Positions 53,101-60,300 of a DNA stretch of 61,382 bases are shown in pieces. A model generated the notes under the pieces. It was not told where the DNA came from and made no database searches. It worked only from the letters and a program-made list of their open reading frames with translations. The stretch's first letter is position 1. Each line of letters opens with the position of its first letter. Source of the stretch: Candidatus Omnitrophota bacterium (GTDB lineage: Bacteria; Omnitrophota; Gorgyraeia; Gygaellales; Profunditerraquicolaceae); contig JAGOOP010000005.1 of assembly GCA_017992455.1 (NCBI GenBank), forward strand, positions 1 through 61,382, written 5' to 3'. The position numbers and the translations under genes are program-made.

Positions 53101-55565
53101 AGGTTCTCGCCGACAGTGCGCTGGCTGACCGCGTACGGGACATTGAAATTAAATATTTCGGCTATCATACTGAGGATAACGCCGGCCTTATCCCGCAGGC
53201 GATGGAGCAGATCAAAAAGCTCGAGGATCAATATTTGGATAAGATCGTCGGCAATGTCCGGCAGGACGCAGGGCTTGGAACGGAACTGAAGCTGACGCAT
53301 CAGAGGTATCAATCCTTGATGGATCCGCAGGCGAATAGCGTCACGTACAACGATTCGGTTTATTACATGCCCCGGATCGAGAAGAAAGAGGCGGCGGTCA
53401 AGACAGCGGCAGCCGCATACGATATTCTGCCCGTTAATACGCTCAGGGCGGCGCGGATCGTCGGCCGCACCGTCGAAGACGCCAAGCTTTCGATCATCAA
53501 GAATGACCTGCGGGGCACTATGGCCGAGCCTATTATCGAAGCGGCAGCCAGGGACGAGATGAAGCGCAAGACAATCGCATATTCGGCGCATCCGTTCGGT
53601 TTTGATCAAGATACAGGCGCTCTTTCTCAGTTTATCCGATATCTGGGCAATCTTGTCAAACTGGCAAAGAATCTGCAGCATACTGACCAGATGGCGCTGG
53701 TCATGGGCGGAGTAAAGGCATTTGCGGCCCATGTAAATGTTATTTTTAACCGCGCGGCCCTGAGCAATCTCATCCCGACGCCTTCAACCGGAAGAAAACT
53801 GCGGCTGGAAGAACCTCCGTATCATTGGGGGGTACAGGCGCCGGTATGGCAAAAGCGAGTTGCGATGGCCTATAGTCCGGTGATCGGCGGCCAGCAGCGG
53901 TCGATCGGAGAAAGGTTATATATCATATCAGAGCAGGACTTTACCGAACTGGTCGGCGGCGCTGCCAGGTATTTCTATGAAACGGCGGTGTCGAACTATT
54001 ATGATGATCTCGCAGAAAATGAAGGGTTGCATCCGGAAGATATGTATCGCGAACGCATGCGTCTGCTCGGCAAACACTACATAGATGTTGCCGATACATT
54101 TGTATTGAATGCGGATCAGAGAGAACAATTACTTAAGCAAAGGCAGATCAGGGCTAGGCTTGCAACTGAATTAGGAAGACAGCGCGGCCAGAAACAAGCA
54201 GATCTGGACGTCGCCCGTGCTCGCGGCGACGAACAGGAAATCAAGAGTTTAGAAAAGCAGATCATGGACATGGACCTTATCCAGGTTCATTATGCCAACA
54301 GCTTTTTCTTGAATAGGCTTTATAAGCCGGAAGATGCGCAGGAACAGAAGGATTTCCGCTTCCGGGCCGTGCAGGGCAATTATATGTACCGTCTCAAAGT
54401 TTCAGGGGACCGGATCGTCTGGCGCGCAGTGCAGGCTGATGTTGATGCCCGCGATGTGGTGGTGTGGAAGGAACTTGAAATGTCGGGCATGATTTCCCGG
54501 GACCAGTGGGCAGCGGAGGAATTGCTTGAGATAGAACCCGGCAGGTTTCTCGTTATCAAAACCCTGCCTGACGATGGACAGGAAATGATCGCTCCGGCAA
54601 TACCGCAAGATCTGCAGGATCCGTATTTTTCCGAGATAAGCAAGACCGCGTCAGACCAGATTAGAAGCGACGGCGAATTGATCTATTTATGGCCCTATAT
54701 TCTTGACATTACGGTGAACTGGAAATCCGATCCTTTATCCGGCCTGGATGCTCGCATGGTCGTAACCCCGGCATTGAAAGACGGCGGAATTCCCGTCTCA
54801 AAGAACAATCCGCCTTCCCAAAATGCTGTGACGGCTCTGGAAGCTCAGGCCCGGCGGGCAGCGCTCGAAAACGATAATGCTTCGTTGCAGGAATGCGCCA
54901 ATAAGATATTCAAGCTTCAGGAACAGCGAGTAGTGGCTGATTTCGGGAAATTCGGGAATATATCCAGCAGTATCTCTCTCCCGCTCTTAACGGCAAAGAA
55001 GTTCCTTGAGCAACAAAGCAATAAGGGGCCGGCTGGTATTGCCGGGGTTTTATTAGGAACAGGCGCAGTGCTAGACCTTCAATCGGCAGCACAGGGTTTG
55101 GAATCGAAAATATTCACGGCACGAATGTATTCTATCCAAGGGCCGGATCATTCATATGCTAAACGTTTAGTCTTATATTATACTGCTGCCGGCCTTAAGG
55201 GTCTTTATATGGGAGAAACAGAGCCTCGGGGAAAAGACGGAGGTAACACATTGGGAGGCGTAGATTTCCGTGTATTGCCCTCAGTCGTCGATCCTGTGGA
55301 TGCGTCGGCACTCAGGCAAGGGCAAGGCATGGTGAGCATGCAGGATCTTGATAAACAATGGTCCGATATCCAGAAAATTTTATCTGACGGTCGCATGCCA
55401 TATCGGGAACTTAAGGAGTATGTTAGTTGCTGCGTTAATAGTCAGGAAGCTGCTGAACAGATGCAAGAGGTTACGACCTGTATTACAGGCATTCTTAAAT
55501 TAGAAGAAGAGAGGGCTATTTCTACTGCGCCTGAGCTCAAGGAGATACTTTCTTACCTCGGATAG
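47145..55565 (+). CDS. Secreted multi-enzyme protein: hexomutase, nucleotidyltransferase/beta-helix, GT-A-like
   Basis: There are two possible ATGs, 47145 and 47148; GAGGAG ends at 47142, so 47148 is better spaced. A signal peptide (IIISMALQQAGLA, then QVSG) is followed by the N module shared with the gene before. AMDGG (48321) precedes an alpha-D-phosphohexomutase domain: GMGTSGIRD, VTGSHIADDRNGIK (the phospho-Ser loop), MDGDSDRPG (metal loop), SWEGNGGFLL (sugar loop). LKDGG (49974) precedes a nucleotidyltransferase-like domain (AILVHTAGDATRLF, VFVTWGDQAIFP) with a left-handed beta-helix-like end (VVDHSVMKDSHAHSGRVVDS). Near 52480-53000 a GT-A-like domain has FIATFMRPEAL and a DDDA acidic cluster. 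A long helical part follows with LKDGG (54780) and GKDGG (55236), the latter opening the C cassette GVDFRVLP...LKEILSYLG. All catalytic loops of the mutase look intact. These steps would make nucleotide sugars, normally a cytoplasmic job. Confidence 0.9.
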   Translation: MMIQKIAKKAIISAIIISMALQQAGLAQVSGPFPIPSYISGYVAPDKFRPMQLRCLSFDQARSQMDFYLDQGDIREFEIGEIEKNAKKILDYFQVGLRLPDTSFWVNLRPDSPERIIDPSLENTDLGKVMLEADLQLKKDMAGFVSPRTAQGRQYWNHIYTRAEELFGGEEINVPTHTRPWIVPGEIIIRQSGNNAYIYKATLKVMLEQDYIQNSTSQGMTDPRTNVLNDYSSALIRQDILPLLTREVNSSRKYADLRQVYYALILAQWFKRRHRAAGSEDPYSKKIDSCDTHDLASNIPWSKESYFEAYRRSFSKGEYNIQETVHSYAGLTIRQYFSGGMLLGSGVANALEANAAAGSMANKPLPGALTKDLLHYQYRPTVPGVIRGNTAMDGGDRKALGMGTSGIRDLVKYMTDLECYINVKGYLRWLQGVEPNEGGIKGERDVRVYIAGDYRSSTDRIMRAVARAVEDEGFIAVNCGLIPSPAVALYAFSRKSPSIMVTGSHIADDRNGIKANKTTGEVLKSDEAGIKAAIEAVRSEEYAQAESRDSLFDQNDMFKTAPSLSAVDVAARSEYVKRYTDVFPQGGLQGKRIVLYQHSAVGRDILKEVLEYLGAEVIEVARSEDAFIPVDTEVISPELAVNVREWITQYNPFAVIFMDGDSDRPGVFDEKGRFIWGDLLGILVSQYLKADFAAVTISSNDAIYEALSGRTQVVKTQIGSPHVVKAMQDAKGFERVVSWEGNGGFLLQSDLELYGKRFSKLPTRDAVLPIVSVLLSAAEQDQKVSALVDGLPPRFKHADLKKFTQFPDMEEFKRESAKIIDVLSPQDKNVEEVVFLPGRLRISYKDGTSTRTFSDTDSAMTGLMVKKARLEQAYFGAFGAITAMNMLDGVRIQFADTRVLHFRASGNAPEFRCYATAGSQDEAEATAKIGLERILPQILEDLKDGGALDYVRRVKDIVAGKVSGGFDYITTGLMTKVERDEVEQRYFHASGSDIFKHGTFNIPTAPQWPAKDGNGMGTVNCLEEFLNTLRERAGTNFLDELKRGKSAILVHTAGDATRLFHARTMNNKPLIEILPGMSIMDAAIKQAQGMAIPGKVFVTWGDQAIFPASDTLQQDLEILSQKHQVLLFGIDYPADQFTPEDARSYGWQVIKDGYKVIGFDDTRDYDAIRKKIDALASAGHDVTIRWNMGSFALSAEVIEMLFDAFRPELEAKTGFFNSDEVWQAWLAKDRQTFIYEFSKGDAGKRKQAEYVWDKVDPIKQKLVAKYGEEGLIASVGLGTKADVPQFDFGTNMNYVNSLRKLLSDTQDGKVIREFLGLSVVTEGVVDHSVMKDSHAHSGRVVDSVLINAAIEEADIDHVVIQHSKINKVVGTNGFLFNVIDDGIVEVGDNEMVFDVFHPHKGKLRFRFQLGVEQTGKDIWWSGVVGENPMSLEKLKEEMSAFTRSQIIAAKESALEDYGMKGQVPLALSRVAAKHLYMPNWPRIQDTADLSYQAQAFLALPGLVDNLVDGKFGYGFHWLYALAYLRNFEPDTRQRILGEIRNADQNTAGIVEWFEVHLNDRLEQQVPEMVREFDLALDAQQQQELIDFVRTHDLVTAVSRGLRIATEVQGADARVLFEIYDNKDVMQVITGLRSAVVIDGRGDMKILREKISRLRTVLWGLRQIEGVVVNAVQLPDGRYYVYDEYKLQYLAAEKGLALGVTQEGLEHLIKVDMTRGNGVFFEELKSSVDQTKAKMAATIADAVFTARSGQVFTYWDPAAVIYRAGSLGQRVFEVEKTPVDTLFIATFMRPEALKTQLESEFENWKIFGMRADVIVIDDSDKLDAAVLALNRDNLSRLSGRYGVHIVHLDNKNALRGIKSMYAQKLKTVFEGVIESGKDAVIEQILQSRNVLKNGVIDTDKMFAYLDANAFQHISGVRNHTVLLGKGEPVIMNVDDDAPPETYTLTAEERQKVTAQRMAKRDTLIHDMMVEVGRRLGKTIDAESRLYEVLADSALADRVRDIEIKYFGYHTEDNAGLIPQAMEQIKKLEDQYLDKIVGNVRQDAGLGTELKLTHQRYQSLMDPQANSVTYNDSVYYMPRIEKKEAAVKTAAAAYDILPVNTLRAARIVGRTVEDAKLSIIKNDLRGTMAEPIIEAAARDEMKRKTIAYSAHPFGFDQDTGALSQFIRYLGNLVKLAKNLQHTDQMALVMGGVKAFAAHVNVIFNRAALSNLIPTPSTGRKLRLEEPPYHWGVQAPVWQKRVAMAYSPVIGGQQRSIGERLYIISEQDFTELVGGAARYFYETAVSNYYDDLAENEGLHPEDMYRERMRLLGKHYIDVADTFVLNADQREQLLKQRQIRARLATELGRQRGQKQADLDVARARGDEQEIKSLEKQIMDMDLIQVHYANSFFLNRLYKPEDAQEQKDFRFRAVQGNYMYRLKVSGDRIVWRAVQADVDARDVVVWKELEMSGMISRDQWAAEELLEIEPGRFLVIKTLPDDGQEMIAPAIPQDLQDPYFSEISKTASDQIRSDGELIYLWPYILDITVNWKSDPLSGLDARMVVTPALKDGGIPVSKNNPPSQNAVTALEAQARRAALENDNASLQECANKIFKLQEQRVVADFGKFGNISSSISLPLLTAKKFLEQQSNKGPAGIAGVLLGTGAVLDLQSAAQGLESKIFTARMYSIQGPDHSYAKRLVLYYTAAGLKGLYMGETEPRGKDGGNTLGGVDFRVLPSVVDPVDASALRQGQGMVSMQDLDKQWSDIQKILSDGRMPYRELKEYVSCCVNSQEAAEQMQEVTTCITGILKLEEERAISTAPELKEILSYLG

Positions 55566-55585
55566 ATATAATTTAAATATTTTAC

Positions 55586-55613
55586 TTGACATTATGTAAG
55601 TGTTTGATATACT
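55586..55613 (+). promoter_or_regulatory. Sigma70-type promoter for the two-gene unit at 55746
   Basis: TTGACA (55586-55591), a 16-nt spacer and TATACT (55608-55613) followed by TTT. Of the three promoters it shares most with the one at 46992. It begins 20 bases after the preceding stop. Confidence 0.75.
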
Positions 55614-55680
55614 TTTATGTAAGGACTTTTAAAAACATTTACATTAAAATTTAATAAGTCCCTAAACGAATAAGAACAAT

Positions 55681-55732
55681 GCCACGGTTCTCTGATCCGA
55701 TAGCGATCAGAGAAAGCGTGGTTTTTATTTTT
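55681..55732 (+). promoter_or_regulatory. Leader hairpin 3 (GCCACGG...CGTGG-T5)
   Basis: GCCACGG (55681-55687) is closed by CGTGG (55717-55721). The inner ten-pair stem TTCTCTGATC (55688-55697) pairs with GATCAGAGAA (55705-55714). TTTTTATTTTT follows. The ribosome binding site AGGAG (55736-55740) lies right after. The structure is the strongest of the three. Confidence 0.72.
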
Positions 55733-55745
55733 ATTAGGAGGCACG

Positions 55746-57290
55746 ATGAAGCAAGGAAGCTTTCGTCAAATATTCCTCTTAACAATCATTAGTTTATTTC
55801 TTTCCTACTCTTTCGTATTTTCTTCCAGCGTTCCTCTGAGCGAATTAAAGATCCCCCCAAAAGCAGGCAACATCAAAGAAATATTCGAGTCCCAGGTATC
55901 CGATCTTAATGATCAGCGCCTTGTCATTCAGATCCAGGACGCGCACTGCAACTACGAAGCTCAGAAGAATCTTGTCCAGATCCTCGATTATCTCGTTACC
56001 GAACGCAATCTCAAACTGATCATGGTCGAAGGCGGCAGCGGGGACGTCAGCCTGTCGTTCCTGCGGGCATACGCGGATAAGAAAACCAGGGAAGCGGTCG
56101 CGGACAAATATCTGCGCATGGGCAAGATCTCGGGCGAAGAATATTTCGACATCATCTCAGAGCATCAGATCGAGCTCTACGGGATCGAAGACGAAGAGCT
56201 CTATGACGCTAATCTGGACTCATTTCTTAAACTTGAAGAAGCGCGCGACCAGGCATCGCAAGATGCGGAACGTTTCAAGGCTGCGGTGGATGAGCTCATT
56301 CCTTATATATATAACGAACAGCTCAAAGCCTTTGAGCAAAAGCGCCGTGATTACGAACAAAAAGCGGTCACGTTATCCGAGTATTGCGCGTATTTAAAGG
56401 AGACCGCGGGGAACTTAAACGTGGACCTGGCAAGCGCTGCGCATCTGATTGCTTTTGTCGACAGCGCGCGCATGGAAAAAGAGATCGATTTCAAGACAGC
56501 GGAGGCGCAGCGCAATATATTCATCAAAGAGCTTGCCAAACAGCTCGATGACAACAATGTAAAGGAACTTATCGCACGGACCCAGGAGTTCAAGGACCAG
56601 AAGATGACGGCCCGCGAATATTATTCCTATTTAAAGGCAAAGGCAGAGAAGCGGCTCGATCTCGCGCGGGATTATCCGCAGCTTGCCGGATATATCGGCT
56701 ATATCAACATGGCAAAGGACATCAACGCGGTCAGCCTGATCGCCGAGATCGACGCGTTGCAGGACGCGCTTCGCGATAAACTGTTTGTCAATAACGACGA
56801 AAGGCATCTGACAAAGATATCTCAGGCGCTCGGCGTCCTGAACGGATTTCTAAAACTGGAACTGACGCCTCAGGAATACGAAGTTTTCACCGGGGACCGT
56901 TCCGTATTTGCCACCGGATCCTGGGTCAACTTCCTTAACGACAATTGCAGGCGCTACGGCATTTCCACCCGGGTGGATGCCTCGCCGGCGATCGATGACA
57001 ACATGGAGGCTTTTGAGCAGTTCTACCGGCTCGGCCTGGCGAGGGAAGAATCGTTCATCAAGAACCTGGATAAGAAACTCGACGAATCAGGAGAGAAAAT
57101 GGTGGTTCTGATCACCGGAGGATTTCATACCCCGGGCGTGACGCGCATGCTCAAGGATCGCGGGTATTCGTATGCGGTGGTGGCGCCGGTCATCACCCAG
57201 CAGACGGATTCAAGCCTTTATTTCTCCGTGCTCAGGGGAGAACGGGAAGATCAGGATAATGATAATTATATAGATGAAAGCGATGAATAA
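55746..57290 (+). CDS. Secreted TraB/EreA/ChaN-like protein (tentative)
   Basis: A 514-residue protein with a clear signal peptide (IFLLTIISLFLSYSFVFSSS). AGGAG sits five bases before ATG 55746. LVIQIQDAHCNYEAQKNLV near residue 60 and KLIMVEGGSGD after it put His and Glu after successive strands, and the C-terminal VVLITGGFHTPGVTRMLKDR has the GxxH-L/P-G form. That order of Asp-His, Glu and late His resembles the EreA/ChaN/TraB group of metal-dependent hydrolases. The middle (residues 150-350) is helical and charged. The assignment rests on motif order only. The next gene begins 34 bases downstream, or overlaps the end if an earlier ATG is used, and no promoter is seen between, so the two are probably cotranscribed. 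Confidence 0.85.
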   Translation: MKQGSFRQIFLLTIISLFLSYSFVFSSSVPLSELKIPPKAGNIKEIFESQVSDLNDQRLVIQIQDAHCNYEAQKNLVQILDYLVTERNLKLIMVEGGSGDVSLSFLRAYADKKTREAVADKYLRMGKISGEEYFDIISEHQIELYGIEDEELYDANLDSFLKLEEARDQASQDAERFKAAVDELIPYIYNEQLKAFEQKRRDYEQKAVTLSEYCAYLKETAGNLNVDLASAAHLIAFVDSARMEKEIDFKTAEAQRNIFIKELAKQLDDNNVKELIARTQEFKDQKMTAREYYSYLKAKAEKRLDLARDYPQLAGYIGYINMAKDINAVSLIAEIDALQDALRDKLFVNNDERHLTKISQALGVLNGFLKLELTPQEYEVFTGDRSVFATGSWVNFLNDNCRRYGISTRVDASPAIDDNMEAFEQFYRLGLAREESFIKNLDKKLDESGEKMVVLITGGFHTPGVTRMLKDRGYSYAVVAPVITQQTDSSLYFSVLRGEREDQDNDNYIDESDE

Positions 57291-57324
57291 ATTGGATAAA
57301 CGGAACACAAACAGGGGGAATACG

Positions 57325-60300
57325 ATGTGGCTCTATAAGAAAATGCGCAAGGGGATCAGTGTAGCGGTCATCATAACATTCTGTTCAAACATGGGGTTAT
57401 CCCAGTCGGCTTTTGCCTCGGGCACGATGTTGAAACCGAAGCGCGCGATTGAGCGGACGGACGTGCTCACCGACATCGGCAACAAAGACGGGGGGCTGGT
57501 TGAATTACTCACGACTGCAAAAGCGTTGAATCTGCAGCCACAGACATTTTCAAATTTCCGCGCTACCGAGGCAGAGATCGCGGGCCCCATGCTCGCTCCC
57601 TTGCAGGGGTTCGTCCAGGATATCAACAAAGCCTCGATATTGAATAAAATAGGGTTTATCTATCAATCGGACCCGCAGGAACGCGCGGCGCAGATCGAGG
57701 CCTTATTGCAGGAGATCAACAAAGAATTAGCCAAGCCCGGAACAGGCATCCTGCCCAAGATCGTGGTGATCTCCGATTACCACGGAGGGATCGACAGATT
57801 TCTCGCGCTTTTAAGCGATGCATTGGCCGAGCTGGTCGGATTCCAGGGAAAACTCGTCGCGGGCGTTTCCATTGAAAAGCAGCTGCAGGACCAGGGGCTG
57901 TCACTCAAGACGATCAAAGGCTCCATACTTCTGAACGGGGATTTGCTGGACAGAGGCAAATCAGGCCTTGCGTGTTTTAACGTCGCGCGCGAATTACTGC
58001 AAACAGCTCCGGACCGGGTATTTTATGTGAGCGGTAACCATGACCTGTGGGCGTTCTTGAACCTGGCGGGTCTTCATCTGCCCTGGTATAAAGGATACAA
58101 TTTCTACGGCAACGAGAGGGCAGAGTTGTTGATTAAGACGCATCGTATCAGCGAATCCCGGTATTTTGACACCCCTCAAGCGTTGAACTGGTGGACGGAG
58201 CGCCTGGCTGAATACAATGCCGACCAGGAAAAGTTCCAGAAAGAGGCGTTGGACGGTAATGCGGCAAAGATCCGCACATCCTACATCGAACAATACAAGA
58301 AATACAGCGATGCCAAGAAATGGGATTCCGCGCAGCTGGACGCCATGGAGCATTTTATCGGCCATTTTGCGCGTATCGATGTTCCTGATCCGTTCGTAGG
58401 GTTGAATGGTTTAGGAAAAACCTCAATCGTCTGGTGGAAGGATTTACAACAGCAACTGATCAAAGGGAAAGAGGCGCGCAGCAGCCTGGGGGCTGACGCA
58501 GATGAAATAGGCGTCTGGTATGAAGCAATTGCCGTTACGGAAATGATTATCCCTCAGTTGGAGTCAAGGTTGCAGAAAGCTTTAGATCAAGGGAATTGGT
58601 ATTATAGCGTCTTTGAAGCGATCAATCATCAGGCGTACGCGAGCGTTGAATGGTGGGCAAAGGACTGGTCCAGCCACAAGGACTGGGGCACGTCGGTCAT
58701 CACCGAATTGAACGCCATGATCAAGGACGCGAACAATAATGATCCGATGATCGTCAGGGATCGGGATATTTTCAAGGGACAGGAGGTTACGCAGGCGAAT
58801 TATATCCAGAGCGCGAAACTCCAGGATCTCGCCGCTTTCTACAAGAATAATTTCAACCTTGGCGTGCGCACTCCCTACGGCGATATGCTCACGCACGGCC
58901 TGCTTCCGATCAAAGGCGATGATGTCGCCATCACCTATAAGGACAAGGAATATAAAGGAAAGGCGATATTCGACGTCTTGAAGCTTCTCTCTGATGAAAT
59001 AAAAGAAGCGACCGACACCGGCTCCATGAGGGAGGCTTTGGATCTGGTCAACAGCTGGTATGCGGACGCAACGACCATAGCCAAACCCAAGAATGTCAAG
59101 GATCTGCTTGGCAAGATCGCGGCGGTTGTATCCAAGCTGGGCGTGCGCATCTGGGCTATGGGCCACAACCCGGTGAATAAGGTCAAGGCTCCGGTGATCT
59201 CCACGGATGCGAAGGACAGCAGGTACAGCGTTGTGCAGCTGGATTTCGGCATGGCGCCGAAATTCGGCGGCGCGGGCGCGTATGCCGCATTCGGCGCCAA
59301 CGGCATTGTAGTGAAAGGTTTTGAAACGGATAAAACAGATGAGGCGATCAAGATATCCCCCGACACTATTATCGCAGCTAAGAAAGAAGGGGAAAAGCCT
59401 ACCGTTATCAAGAACCCCGGCATGCCGGCGAAAGCGTATTTAGAGAATACAAAAGCGGCATTAGAAGAGGAATTAAAAGGGCTTCCGGTTTTGCAAAAAG
59501 CTGCTTTAACTCCTGAAGCGCAGGCGCAGGCGAAATTCGTGCAGGACCTGAGCGGGATCATTGAAGTGACGCCGACAGAGGTGAAGGTGCTCGACAAAGG
59601 GCTGTTCATGGCCAAAGGGCTGTATGTTCTGGCGGAAGCGATCGCATTAAGCCCGAGCGCGGACGTTAAGACCGCGGCGAAGAGAATAGCGCTTGAGCTT
59701 TTGCCTCAATTCGACATTAAAGCAGCGTCTGACCATGATCTCTACATGGCCAAGCAGCAGGGCAAATGGAAGAATATCACGGTTCCTGCGGTGAACGGCC
59801 GCTCGACCGTTTTTATGAGCTTCAGGCCGATGTTCAGGGTCGCCAAGGAAGAGGACGTCGGTGTTATCAAGACTGAAGTCGCCAGAAGCGAGATGCGGTA
59901 TTCCGCGCAGGATTCCGGGGAGATCGTAGCGATCTCGGGCCTTGCAGCGATCGCAGAAGGTTGGACGGGTCTTTTGTTCGTGCAGCAGGACCACAATCAG
60001 ATAGACAAGGATAAATACAATAAAGGCGGGGAAGAGCGGCAGAAAGAGATCGATGCGCGCAACAAACTGTTCCGCGAAGGTATCATTGCCGGGCAGTATA
60101 ACATCGATCTTGATCCTTCGACGCTGGTAGACGAGACCGCTTTGGCAGAGATCATCAAGATCGAAGGCGAGCTCGTTGCTTCGTATTTAGAGAAGCATCC
60201 TGAGCTTTTAAAGGGAATTGAAAATGACGATAAGGCAAAAGCGTCGTTGCGCCGCAGATTGGTCGACGAGATCGAAATAGGCGATGTTGATGATAAGGCG

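Noticed and set aside
42395-55732. The three hairpins with T runs as plain terminators of the genes before them
   Set aside because: Each lies downstream of a good promoter and directly before a ribosome binding site, so they are more likely leader elements. Some termination of read-through cannot be excluded.
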